Shown here one piece after another: positions 1 through 8,529 of a stretch of DNA of 64,000 nt. The position numbers and the translations under genes were made by a program. Origin of the DNA: Azospirillaceae bacterium (GTDB lineage: Bacteria > Pseudomonadota > Alphaproteobacteria > Azospirillales > Azospirillaceae); assembly GCA_028283825.1 (NCBI GenBank), contig JAPWJW010000002.1:124001-188000 (forward strand), written 5' to 3'. How positions within the stretch are numbered: position 1 is the stretch's first letter; the number at the start of each line of letters is the position of its first letter. The notes beneath the pieces were generated by a model. The model saw nothing but the letters and a program-made list of their open reading frames with translations. It was not told the DNA's origin and made no database searches.

Positions 1-1005
1 CCCCGAGCAAATGGGTGGATCAAGCATGTCGTCGGCATCGGGATCACCGTGCTTTGCCTGATCATCCTGGTCCGCAAAGTCGATTTCGCCCAGGCGCGGG
101 AGGCGTTGGACCATTTCAAGTGGCCCTACCTGCTCCTAGGATTGTTGTCGCTGGCGATTGACTATGCCTTGCGTATTCATCGCTGGGGCATGATGCTGCG
201 CGCCACGGGGGCGAGGGTGAGTTTCCGCACCTGCGCCGCCCCGTTCCTGGGGGCGATCACCCTCAATAATGTCTTGCCGTTGCGCTTGGGGGACGCGATC
301 CGTGCCTTCGTCTTCCCCCAGGCGATGGGTCTGACGCGTGTGACCGCCCTGACCAGCTTGGTGGTCGAGCGCCTGATCGACCTCATCACCCTTTTGGCTT
401 GCCTGTCGCTGGGAGTGTGGTCGATCCGCACGGTCGACATTCCGCCGTCCATCAAAGACTCCGGCATCTTGCTCGCCGCTGTTGCGGGGCTTTTGTTGAT
501 CGGGGGCTTCTTGCTGAGTGGCCGCCTGTCGCTTCTGTTCATCCGTTTGCAAGACCGCTGGGGAGAGACCAGCCGCATGGGGCGCGCCCTGGGTTTGCTT
601 GCCGAGTTTCTTCGTAACTTCAAGCAGATGTCCAGTTTGCGGGTGCTGTTCCCGATGATCCTGGTTTCCATGGCCATCTGGTTGGGGGAGGCAGGTCTGT
701 TCTACTCGGTCCTGCTGGGTCTGGGTTTCCTGCCCGCCCCCACCGCGGCGCTGCTGGTCATGTCCCTGGCAACCCTGGCGACGCTGGCCCCCTCTTCGCC
801 AGGTTATGTCGGCCCATTTCATTTGGCAGCGTTCACTGCGATTTCCCTGGTCGGCGGCACGGATGCCCAAGCGGGGATTTACGCGGTGTTGGTCCACCTG
901 GCACTGTGGTTATCCACCACCATCGTCGGCGCGGCGGCCATTTGGACACACCCCCAATTGTTCCGTCTGGCACGCCAGCAATCGCACTCTACCTCTCCCT
1001 CTTGA
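1..1005 (+). CDS. YbhN/UPF0104-family membrane protein, flippase-like (5' end outside window)
   Basis: The reading frame is open from the first base, so the start lies upstream; the first in-window start codon is a GTG at 49. The protein is mostly hydrophobic with about seven or eight membrane segments. The RIHRWGMMLR stretch, then an acidic/basic loop, then the NNVLPLRLGDAIRAF motif are typical of the lysylphosphatidylglycerol synthase membrane domain/UPF0104 (YbhN, AglD-like) family. Members commonly sit beside glycosyltransferases and are thought to move lipid-linked sugars. It ends 19 bp before the FAD oxidoreductase on the same strand, so the two are probably co-transcribed. Family assignment is good; the substrate is unknown. 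Confidence 0.8.
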   Translation, partial: PRANGWIKHVVGIGITVLCLIILVRKVDFAQAREALDHFKWPYLLLGLLSLAIDYALRIHRWGMMLRATGARVSFRTCAAPFLGAITLNNVLPLRLGDAIRAFVFPQAMGLTRVTALTSLVVERLIDLITLLACLSLGVWSIRTVDIPPSIKDSGILLAAVAGLLLIGGFLLSGRLSLLFIRLQDRWGETSRMGRALGLLAEFLRNFKQMSSLRVLFPMILVSMAIWLGEAGLFYSVLLGLGFLPAPTAALLVMSLATLATLAPSSPGYVGPFHLAAFTAISLVGGTDAQAGIYAVLVHLALWLSTTIVGAAAIWTHPQLFRLARQQSHSTSPS

Positions 1006-1024
1006 AATCGCCGGATTCTGATTC

Positions 1025-2338
1025 ATGGATAAGTATGATGTCGTCATTGTCGGTGCCGGCTTCACGGGACTGACCGCCGCTTATGTTCTGGCTAAGCAGG
1101 GGAAGAAAGTCTGCGTGGTGGAGGCTGATTCCGCGCCCGGTGGCCTCGCGGGAATATTCGAATTCTCCGATGGCGTCCGGTTGGAGAAATTTTATCATCA
1201 CTGGTTCAACAACGATGTCTATGTTCCGGAACTGGTAAAGGAACTGGGTATGGACGGTGATGTGGTCCTGCTGCCCAGCCGAACGGGGATGTATTTCAAC
1301 GGCCGCATGTGGAAGCTGTCAACCCCGCTGGATTTGCTCCGCTTCAAGGCCCTGTCCTTCGTTGATCGCATCCGGTTGGGCCTGCTGGTATTCCAAGTCC
1401 GGCGCATCAAGGACTGGAGGACCATTGAGAATTTAAGCATCCGGGAGTGGCTGGAAGGGCTCTGCGGCAAGGCCGTTTACAAGGTTGTGTGGGAACCGCT
1501 GATCACCGCCAAGTTCTCGGTTTACGCCGAGGCGGTCAATGCTGTCTGGATGTGGAAGAAGCTGGTCCTGCGGGGTAGCACGCGCAACGACAAGGGGGGG
1601 GAGGAACTCGCCTATTTCAAGGGCGGTTTCGGCCGCCTCGCGGAGTCTTTGGTTGCAGCCATCCGCCACGCCGGTGGGACTGTGGAGTTCTCATGCCCCG
1701 CCACCGGTGTGGTGACGGATCAGGGCCGCATTACCGCGTTGAAGACCGCGCGGGGCGAGATCGCTGGCGAGAATTTCCTATTCAGCCCCTCCTTCCCCCA
1801 GATAGCGGACATCCTTGAAGGTGCCGCCGACCCGGCGTGGCTGGCCAAGTTGCGACGCGTGCGGTACCTGGGAAATATGTGTTTGGTCCTGCGTCTGAAG
1901 CGCAGCCTGTCGGAAACTTATTGGCTCAACGTCAATGATCCCGGTTTCCCCTTCGTCGGCGTGATTGAGCACACCAATTTCGACTCGCCGGATAATTACA
2001 AAGGCTCGCGCATCGCCTATCTATCCCGATACCTGGCGGTGGAGGATCCTGTTTGGTCCTACAATGACGCGCAATACTTTGATTTCGCGTTGGCTCACCT
2101 CAAGCGCATGTTCCCCAACATGGATGAAAGCTGGGTGTTGGATTACAAGGTATGGCGATCCAGCTATGCACAGCCCGTGACGGAGCGGAACTATTCCCAG
2201 TACGTGCCAGGAGCGGAAACGCCCTTCATCAACGCCTGGATTTCCACCATGGCGCAAATCTATCCGGAGGATCGCGGCACCAATTACGCCATCCGGGAAG
2301 GCCGCGCCTTCGCCAAGCGTCTATTGGCGGGGGAATAA
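1025..2338 (+). CDS. NAD(P)/FAD-dependent oxidoreductase (amine oxidase/UDP-galactopyranose mutase-like fold)
   Basis: The 437-residue protein starts with a classic dinucleotide-binding motif, VIVGAGFTGLTAAYVLA followed by VVEAD, at residues 5-35, as in flavin amine oxidases, protoporphyrinogen oxidase and UDP-galactopyranose mutase. A second conserved patch near the C-terminus (NAWISTMAQIYPEDRG) closes the FAD site. No signal peptide is visible, so it is cytosolic or membrane-peripheral. Such enzymes are frequent partners of YbhN proteins and glycosyltransferases in surface polysaccharide clusters, where they are suspected of modifying sugars or lipid carriers. The exact reaction cannot be read from the sequence. 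The stop codon abuts a repeat element at 2338. Confidence 0.8.
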   Translation: MDKYDVVIVGAGFTGLTAAYVLAKQGKKVCVVEADSAPGGLAGIFEFSDGVRLEKFYHHWFNNDVYVPELVKELGMDGDVVLLPSRTGMYFNGRMWKLSTPLDLLRFKALSFVDRIRLGLLVFQVRRIKDWRTIENLSIREWLEGLCGKAVYKVVWEPLITAKFSVYAEAVNAVWMWKKLVLRGSTRNDKGGEELAYFKGGFGRLAESLVAAIRHAGGTVEFSCPATGVVTDQGRITALKTARGEIAGENFLFSPSFPQIADILEGAADPAWLAKLRRVRYLGNMCLVLRLKRSLSETYWLNVNDPGFPFVGVIEHTNFDSPDNYKGSRIAYLSRYLAVEDPVWSYNDAQYFDFALAHLKRMFPNMDESWVLDYKVWRSSYAQPVTERNYSQYVPGAETPFINAWISTMAQIYPEDRGTNYAIREGRAFAKRLLAGE

Positions 2339-2509
2339 TACCAGCGGCACGAGATTCCGCCTCGTGCCGTTGTAGACCGCGACCATGGTCGCCGAAGCTT
2401 TCCGGGAAGCGCAGCGAACTGGAAAGCGAGGGATGAGCCCAGCGGGAATGTCGGCACCCAGCGACTGCGGGGCGGCATTTGGGCGGCCACGGTCAAATGC
2501 CGCTGGTAT
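2338..2509 (+). repeat. Structured intergenic repeat, copy 1, with 12-bp perfect terminal inverted repeats
   Basis: The ends ATACCAGCGGCA (2338-2349) and TGCCGCTGGTAT (2498-2509) are perfect reverse complements. Inside is the family hairpin 1 (CGGCACGAG 2345-2353 pairing with CTCGTGCCG 2361-2369), the linker GAACTGGAAAGCGAGG, and a second long stem formed by GCGGCATTTG and CAAATGCCGC at the right end. The left end overlaps the stop codon of the upstream oxidoreductase. It is the most divergent of the clear copies but the only one with obvious terminal repeats, as in a MITE. Confidence 0.8.
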
Positions 2510-2564
2510 CACGTCTCCTGCCATTGATGCCGGCGCCCCCAACTCGGGTTTTCCCGTTTCACCA

Positions 2565-3392
2565 TCATGAAAACAGGGCCGCGACGGTCCGGGGCGAAAC
2601 CCTATGCCCGTAGGCGGCATAAAGCTGGTAACGGGGTGGCACGTGGATGTCCCGGATGTCGACCGGCACCTCCGGGAACCTGTCGGCGAATTCGCGAGCA
2701 ACGAAGAACGCGTTCGCCCCGGAATAACCGTTGCAGCAGACCAGGTCGTAATCAAAGGCGGAGAACAGGTCGACGAAGTTCTGGAGCGCCGCCCCGAAAT
2801 AATCGTCACCACCCCAACGGTGTTCCGGATCATAATCTATCTGGAATCGCGCCGGCGGCAGGAATTTCGCATTGTATTCAACAATGAACAGCTTCGGCCT
2901 TACACTGTCCGCCAACAGCGCCCCGACAAGGTGGATGTCGTTGCCGTCGAGATCCAGCGACACGAGGTCCACCGCATCCACCCCCAGGGCCGCCCTACCG
3001 GCCCGGGCATGGCCGGCCACGTTGTCCAGGGTGATCCAGTCCCGGATGTAAGACAAGCGGGGCAGGGGCGCCGGATCGAAAGCCAGGTCCTGGCCCCCCA
3101 CCCAGAAGCCGCGCCACCCCAGGCTTCCCAGAATGACGGTATTGTTTTCCAGCCCGTTGCCGACCCCGAATTCCGCGAACGTCCCGGCGGACAGGTCCAG
3201 CCGACGGATGATCTCAAGGGTGATGCCGTCCTCGTCGGACTGGGAGAAACACTTGCGGCCGAACCGGTTCAGGGGATTGGGATGAGCGGCCTGGAACCGC
3301 AGGTTCGCATCCTGGATGGCGACATCCCTCAACGAACTGGCGCACGCCTGCAAGGACGCCGCCATCCGCCGGATCTCCGCCAACTCATCCAT
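2565..3392 (-). CDS. Conserved protein of polysaccharide clusters, FkbM/methyltransferase-like
   Basis: A 275-residue cytosolic protein with no signal peptide. Residues 48-60 (KCFSQSDEDGIT) and 73-85 (FAEFGVGNGLENN) resemble the start of a Rossmann methyltransferase fold in FkbM-like proteins: an E-x-G-x-G-x-G type glycine loop and then an acidic segment (DLVSLDLDGND). I cannot assign a substrate. It lies 39 bp downstream of another methyltransferase-like gene on the same strand and converges with the oxidoreductase. In surface glycan clusters such enzymes usually methylate sugars or glycan ends. Function is inferred from fold and context only. Confidence 0.55.
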   Translation of the reverse strand: MDELAEIRRMAASLQACASSLRDVAIQDANLRFQAAHPNPLNRFGRKCFSQSDEDGITLEIIRRLDLSAGTFAEFGVGNGLENNTVILGSLGWRGFWVGGQDLAFDPAPLPRLSYIRDWITLDNVAGHARAGRAALGVDAVDLVSLDLDGNDIHLVGALLADSVRPKLFIVEYNAKFLPPARFQIDYDPEHRWGGDDYFGAALQNFVDLFSAFDYDLVCCNGYSGANAFFVAREFADRFPEVPVDIRDIHVPPRYQLYAAYGHRVSPRTVAALFS

Positions 3393-3431
3393 TTCCGCCT
3401 TGCCCCCTGTTCCTCAATGCATCGCCGGGCA

Positions 3432-4577
3432 TCAGATGAAAGACGGCCGGAGCCTGACCTTGACCACCACGATCGTCAGCGTCCCGAATTCCTTTTCAAA
3501 ACAATCGCGGATAGGCAGGTATTCGACAAGATAACGCGGATCTTCGGCAAGGCGCCCGACCAGGCTGTTGCAGCCTAAGCCATCCAGTGCGGCGACCTTG
3601 TCGAGATAACAATCGTCGAAAATGACGACCGTCCTTTCCGACATCAGCGGGGCGACGTTGTTCCAATCGGACTCGATCGTCTCTTCGCTATGGCCGCCAT
3701 CGATGAAGACGAAGTCCACGGGCGAAACGGCGCCATCCCATGCCGCACCGAACGCCTTCAGGCTGTCCTGGGTGTAGCCCTGGACCAGGAGGTGATTGTC
3801 ATTGAAGGCCGACAGCGCAGCGCCGACCTCAAGGCGCGACAGCGGGTATTTGGAGAACTCCTTCTTGTGGACTTCCGCCGTCATCTCCTCGAACAGATCG
3901 AAACCGATGTAGCGAAGCGCGCGGGTGCCGGCCGGCGTGCGGCCGCCGGCATGGATCATGTCGGCCCCGTTCCTGCCGTCGAACACGCCGATCTCCAGGA
4001 TCGATCGCGGTCGACGCGCCAGCAGGCACTGCAGCAGCTGGCCGTACCGTCGCGGCCGCCGGTCCCGCACCGTCCGCAACACGTGCTCGATCGCCTCAAG
4101 GGCGTCCCCATCTTCATCGGCGGGTGTCAGGAGTGTCTCGGGAACCAACTGGCGGAACGCCACGGCATCGCGTTCTTCCGGGAAAAGCCGAACCTGCCGC
4201 TTTGCCGCCAAACCGAGCAATTCCAAATCGCCCGCGCGCGCGGCCGTCTCCATCAGCAGCCGGCCGTATTCAGGGGCGTCGATAGCGCGCGCCAGGGCGG
4301 CAACCGCGAATTCCGTGGCCGACGCGTAATCCGCGACGGCCAACCGGCACCTGGCCTTGCCACCCCATGCCACCGCCCCGTCCGGATCGGCGACGATGCA
4401 TGCGTCGTAGCACCTTTCCGCCTCAGCCGGATTGCCCTCATGCAGATGCAGGACAGCCCGAGCCAGCAAGGAAGCCGGATTGGTCAGGTCCGTTCCGCCA
4501 ACCGCCGCCGGCGTGTTGTCGGCGGATAGCGGCCCAGCAGTGTCATGTGAGGTCAAGGTATCGATACCTATAAAGAA
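3432..4577 (-). CDS. TPR-like domain plus class I SAM-dependent methyltransferase (TylF/cephalosporin-hydroxylase-like)
   Basis: The N-terminal part has tetratricopeptide-like helices (for example LHEGNPAEAERCYDACI, an A-x-x-x-Y-x-x-A pattern). The C-terminal half has the SAM-binding motif SILEIGVFDGRNGADM and a VDFVFIDGGHSEETIESDW segment, typical of Methyltransf_24/TylF-like enzymes that methylate sugars. The open frame extends to an ATG at 4646, but residues before about 24 are not protein-like. A TTG at 4577 preceded by AGG is the start I prefer, with low certainty. The upstream DNA is AT-richer and carries three palindromes. Likely role: methylation of the surface glycan made by this cluster. 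Confidence 0.6.
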   Translation of the reverse strand, partial: FFIGIDTLTSHDTAGPLSADNTPAAVGGTDLTNPASLLARAVLHLHEGNPAEAERCYDACIVADPDGAVAWGGKARCRLAVADYASATEFAVAALARAIDAPEYGRLLMETAARAGDLELLGLAAKRQVRLFPEERDAVAFRQLVPETLLTPADEDGDALEAIEHVLRTVRDRRPRRYGQLLQCLLARRPRSILEIGVFDGRNGADMIHAGGRTPAGTRALRYIGFDLFEEMTAEVHKKEFSKYPLSRLEVGAALSAFNDNHLLVQGYTQDSLKAFGAAWDGAVSPVDFVFIDGGHSEETIESDWNNVAPLMSERTVVIFDDCYLDKVAALDGLGCNSLVGRLAEDPRYLVEYLPIRDCFEKEFGTLTIVVVKVRLRPSFI

Positions 4578-4972
4578 TAAGGGAATATTCGGCGTCAGAG
4601 ACCGTACCATCGAAATTGGCTGTAACCGGCATCGGCTGTCAATCATAAGGCGCTTGCGGCGTTGGAAGATAAACTCTCATGCGAGCCGGCCGACCGCGCC
4701 CGTCCCGCCCCTACCTCTCCCGCGATTCGGGGCGCCGTCGCCTTGACAGCGTCGGGGCCGGAATGTCACTGTGACATCAGTTGTGTTGACGTCGACGACG
4801 TCATGGGGGCGCTGCAGTGGCAGCTAAAGAATTGGGTTATCCTAAGATTAAATGGCCGTTTCCTGTAGCAGAATTTAATAGATTTACTGACATCTATCCG
4901 CCATGTGGCCCACGCCAATCATAATTACAATTATGATTTGGTTTCGCCGCCACTTTAGCGTCAAGGTTTGTA
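4578..4972. promoter_or_regulatory. Divergent intergenic control region with three perfect palindromes
   Basis: This AT-richer stretch separates the leftward methyltransferase genes from the rightward glycosyltransferase block. It contains ATGTCAC-T-GTGACAT (4763-4777), TGACGTC-GAC-GACGTCA (4787-4803), and AATCATAATT-AC-AATTATGATT (4917-4938), each with perfect arms. The last lies about 35 bp before the ATG at 4973. These are plausible binding sites for dimeric regulators controlling both directions; none matches a site I can name with confidence. No convincing gene was seen here. Confidence 0.55.
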
Positions 4973-5896
4973 ATGATTCGACGTTTTATTAAGAAAATCG
5001 CAAAGCTGGCATTCATGCCGATCTGGCGGCGGGTCGCATACCGGATGGACGTGCGCCTTATACCGCTGCACGGGCGCCTGGACAGGGTCGAGGTGTCGTT
5101 GCACGAGCGCCTGGACAGGGCGGAAGTGTCATTGCTTGAGCGCCTGGACGACGTCGAGGCGCCATTGTACGGGCGCTTGGACCAGATTGAGGGATCGTTC
5201 CGTGAACGGCTGGACAGGGTCGACATCTCATTGCTTGAACGCCTGAACCAGGTCGACGCTCTGGTGGGGCACGTGGCCAACCTGGAAGTGTCCGTGCGCA
5301 ATCACGTGGAGGCGCGCCTCGCCATCTTGGAGGCGCATGTCGCCGACCGGAATGCATCCAGCGAGACACGACTGCATCAGATCGAAACACGACTGCACCA
5401 CATTGAGGCGCAGTTGCACCGCGTTTCCACGACGGCCAATGACCTGCAGGCGCAATGGCGTGTCTATGTGCCCAGCTTCGTCGGCGCCATCGCGGCAGTG
5501 AAGCGTACGGGCACCGACATCGGCGCCCTGTCGTCTCGCCTGGACGCTGTGTCGGCATCCCTGCCCGCCGAGCGGAATTTGACCGCCGAAGTGGTGGAGG
5601 CCGGCACCTTCGCCTCCACGGTGGAGATGGCGACGCTGGAGGAGCGCGTCTCCATGCTTGAGGGGCGCTTGAGCACCCACGCCGAGAACCTGACCAGTGA
5701 ATTGAGCGCCGGCGCCCAAGAACTCAACACCACCCTGTCCGCCCGCATCCGGTCCGTGGTCGATCAGACCGACGCGCTGGAGGATCAACTGATGAACGTG
5801 CGGCACTCATTGTCGAATGACATGACCGACCTTTGGCAATTCGTCCGTGCCCAAACGGCACACGGCATCGCGAGCAAGGCGGAGCCGGTGGACTAA
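4973..5896 (+). CDS. Coiled-coil protein with six 11-residue (hendecad) repeats
   Basis: A 307-residue protein with a basic amphipathic N-terminus (MIRRFIKKIAKLAFMPIWRR) that could bind a membrane. Residues 33-98 are six tandem 11-residue repeats on the pattern x-E-R-L-D-R-V-E-x-S-L (DNA 5069-5266, six units of 33 bp). The spacing changes to heptads around residues 131-151 (ETRLHQI, ETRLHHI, EAQLHRV). The rest is also predicted helical. No catalytic motif is visible. It begins the rightward block and precedes the multi-domain glycosyltransferases, so a scaffold or length-ruler role in glycan assembly is possible but unproven. Confidence 0.75.
   Translation: MIRRFIKKIAKLAFMPIWRRVAYRMDVRLIPLHGRLDRVEVSLHERLDRAEVSLLERLDDVEAPLYGRLDQIEGSFRERLDRVDISLLERLNQVDALVGHVANLEVSVRNHVEARLAILEAHVADRNASSETRLHQIETRLHHIEAQLHRVSTTANDLQAQWRVYVPSFVGAIAAVKRTGTDIGALSSRLDAVSASLPAERNLTAEVVEAGTFASTVEMATLEERVSMLEGRLSTHAENLTSELSAGAQELNTTLSARIRSVVDQTDALEDQLMNVRHSLSNDMTDLWQFVRAQTAHGIASKAEPVD
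5069..5266 (+). repeat. Six in-frame 33-bp tandem repeats
   Basis: Consecutive 33-bp units encode HGRLDRVEVSL, HERLDRAEVSL, LERLDDVEAPL, YGRLDQIEGSF, RERLDRVDISL and LERLNQVDALV. The unit length equals exactly three turns of an 11-residue helix repeat, and the DNA is well conserved among units, so recent tandem expansion is likely and unit number may vary between strains. Confidence 0.9.
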
Positions 5897-6114
5897 CGCC
5901 ATGGCGCCACTGGCCCCGGAACCCGGTTTCCCCCACGCACAGGAATGGCGCGCCGGGACCCCTGCGAAAACGGCGGCGCAACTGCGGGCATTCCCTAATT
6001 TCGTGCGATGGGCGGCCTTTCCACTGGTGGTCAAATTTTCTTGCTGTTAGTCAGAGTTTTCCTTCCCCGGGGGCCAACGGCCTCAGGGGCACGGGTCCAT
6101 CGACAACAAAACCT

Positions 6115-8529
6115 ATGGCCAAAATGCTTAGATATCTGAGCGCGTCGGAGTTGCTAGCATTTGGCAAGGCGCTGAATAACCAGCGATATCTGAACCACTT
6201 GTATGAACAGATCTTTCTGCGGCCAGCCGAAGAAAACGCCAGCGCGGACCTGCTGCGCCAGTTGGAAGAGGGAGAGGTCAGCCGCCTGTCGGCCATCGCC
6301 ATTCTCGCGGACAGCCCGGAAGGGGCCGCGACCACCCGCGTCTTCTATCACTGGCGGGATCTGCTGCATCCCGACGCGCATTTCCTGCCGGACCTTTATA
6401 CTTTCCTGCTGAGCCGCGACATCGACGAAACCGGCTGCGCCTATTTCCAGGACCAGGTGGCGAGCGGCGCGATGACCCGGGCCGGCGTCATCCTGAGCAT
6501 CGCCCAGGGCGAGGAATGCCGGTCGCGCGGACCGTTACGGGTGGCCGTCAGCGACCTTGACCAGGACAACACCCGCCCCCTGGTCAACATCATCCTTGCC
6601 GACCGGGGCTGGATCCTGGAACGGCTGGCGTCCGAAATCGAACAACGCCTGCCCTATGTCACCATCGGCACGGCCCCCGGATCGGCGCCCATTCAATATT
6701 TCCTGCCCTATTCCGCCCGACAGGAGACCGCACCCGGCGTCAATGTGGCGCTGTTCACCCATGTGGAGCAGGACCCGGTGATGCGGGAACGGTTCATCCG
6801 CACCTGCGGAGAGGTCGACCTGGCCATCTACATGTCGGACTTCTATCGTTCGTTGGTGCAGACACACGCCCGGCGCGGCGCGCGCATCACCCCCGGCGTC
6901 GACCCCGATGAATTCCCGCTGGCCCCCCTGCGCATCGGCGTGGCCGGGCGCACCTACGGCAGCGGCCGCAAAGGCGAAGCCCTGGTGGCCCAGCTGATGG
7001 ATCTGCCCGGTGTGGAATGGCACTTCTCCGGCGAGGGATGGCCGGGGCCTTGCGTCATGTATGCGGACCATGACCGCCACCGCTTCTTCCATGCCATCGA
7101 TTATCTGCTGGTGCCGTCGTCTTATGAAGGCGGCCCCATGACGGCACTGGAGGCGCTGTCCTGCGGCACGCCGCTGATCGCCCCGGAGGTCGGGTTCGTC
7201 AGCGAGCTGCCGCACCTGAGTTATCCCACCGGCGACGCCAAGGCCGTGCGGCGCATCCTAGCCCGGCTGGTGGAAGAACGGGTCAACCGTCGGCAGATGG
7301 CGCAGCGGTACAGCTGGGACGCGTGGGCCCACCAGCACGACAGCCAATTCCAATATCTGCTGAAGGGCGCCAGGACCGGCCGCACGAAACCGGCTGATCC
7401 CTTGCGGGCGGCGCTTGTGCTGCACAAGCCGGAAGGCCAGGGCCGCATTGGCGGCCCGTCGCGCCGCGCGGCGGAGACGGCCGCCGCCCTGGTTCGGGCA
7501 GGCCATGCCGCCATCCTGCATCGTGGGGATCTGCCCAGCCCCGCGGTCGCCGACGTGGCGCACATATTCAACGTCTGGGAGCCGAACAGCGCGCTGCAAC
7601 TCCTGCAGAGCGCACGGCGCCGGCACCTGCCGACGGTCTTTTCCTCAATTTTCATCGACTTGGCCGTCGATGAGGTTCAGACGGCGGTACCGGACGCCTT
7701 TGACGCCGCCCGCACCTTCGGTGAGGTGGAGCAGGCGCTGGCCGCGCTGGGGGAACGGCATCGTGACGCCGTGGTGGATCGCCGCCGAACCCTTGCCCGG
7801 GTGGTTCCCGGTTATGCCGACCTGGTGCAGCGCATGCTGGCCCTCACGGACCATCTGGTCCTGACCAGCGGGTTCGAGTTGAACCTGCTGCGGGATTACC
7901 GCCTTGACCTGCCTGTGCATTCCATCGTCTGCAACGCCCCCAGCCACCAGCTGCTGAATGTGCCTGCGGCCGGCCATGTTCCGGCGATCATCCGGGAAGG
8001 CGGCTATATCCTGTGCATCGGCAATCTGGAACCTCGCAAGAATCAACTGTTGCTGCTGCAAGCCTGTCGCGACCTCAACCAGCCGCTGGTGCTCGTGGGT
8101 GGTGACGACAACAGCCCCTATGGCAAACTGCTGCGGCGCTTCGCGACGCCGTGGACGCACATAACCGGCCATATCAAGGATGACGGCCTGCTTCGCGCGA
8201 TGATGGAAAACGCCGCCGTGCTGGCACTGCCCAGCTGGGCGGAAGGGGCGCCCCTTTCCGCCCTGGATGCGGGCGCGTTCGGCGTGCCGCTGGTGCTCAG
8301 CAGCCAGTCCTCGGAACGCGAGTATTTTGGCGATTACGCCCATTACTGCGACCCTTGGAGCGTCGAGTCCATATATGACGCCCTTCGCCTTGCGCTGGGT
8401 GGCGACACGCCGGAACGGCGGCGGCAGCGTGCCGCCTTTGTGCAGGACCGCTTCAACTATGGCCGGGTCGCCGATCAACTGATCGACGTCTACACGCACG
8501 CCGTCAGCAAAAGAGAGACATTGCGATGA
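6115..8529 (+). CDS. DUF4214 domains fused to two GT4-type glycosyltransferase modules
   Basis: The open frame reaches back to 5833, but that part overlaps the previous gene and is not protein-like; ATG 6115 (MAKMLRYLSASELLAFG) or 6124 fits, giving about 804 residues. Residues 5-75 and 95-140 look like two DUF4214 repeats. A first GT-B C-terminal domain follows (residues about 150-420; VPSSYEGGPMTALEALSCG holds the E-x7-E motif). A second GT4-like half follows at 440-800 (ILCIGNLEPRKNQ, then SWAEGAPLSALDAGAFG). No signal peptide, so it is probably cytosolic with membrane contact. It overlaps the acyltransferase start by 4 bp (ATGA). Double GT4 proteins usually add two different linkages. Donor and acceptor are unknown. 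Confidence 0.75.
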   Translation: MAKMLRYLSASELLAFGKALNNQRYLNHLYEQIFLRPAEENASADLLRQLEEGEVSRLSAIAILADSPEGAATTRVFYHWRDLLHPDAHFLPDLYTFLLSRDIDETGCAYFQDQVASGAMTRAGVILSIAQGEECRSRGPLRVAVSDLDQDNTRPLVNIILADRGWILERLASEIEQRLPYVTIGTAPGSAPIQYFLPYSARQETAPGVNVALFTHVEQDPVMRERFIRTCGEVDLAIYMSDFYRSLVQTHARRGARITPGVDPDEFPLAPLRIGVAGRTYGSGRKGEALVAQLMDLPGVEWHFSGEGWPGPCVMYADHDRHRFFHAIDYLLVPSSYEGGPMTALEALSCGTPLIAPEVGFVSELPHLSYPTGDAKAVRRILARLVEERVNRRQMAQRYSWDAWAHQHDSQFQYLLKGARTGRTKPADPLRAALVLHKPEGQGRIGGPSRRAAETAAALVRAGHAAILHRGDLPSPAVADVAHIFNVWEPNSALQLLQSARRRHLPTVFSSIFIDLAVDEVQTAVPDAFDAARTFGEVEQALAALGERHRDAVVDRRRTLARVVPGYADLVQRMLALTDHLVLTSGFELNLLRDYRLDLPVHSIVCNAPSHQLLNVPAAGHVPAIIREGGYILCIGNLEPRKNQLLLLQACRDLNQPLVLVGGDDNSPYGKLLRRFATPWTHITGHIKDDGLLRAMMENAAVLALPSWAEGAPLSALDAGAFGVPLVLSSQSSEREYFGDYAHYCDPWSVESIYDALRLALGGDTPERRRQRAAFVQDRFNYGRVADQLIDVYTHAVSKRETLR

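Noticed and set aside
5069-5266. 33-bp repeats as a CRISPR-like or satellite array
   Set aside because: The units are contiguous, without spacers, and encode an in-frame hendecad coiled coil.
5833-6114. N-terminal extension of the DUF4214-glycosyltransferase
   Set aside because: It overlaps the coiled-coil gene, is Arg/Pro-rich and has no ribosome site; the DUF4214 repeat begins at about 6124.
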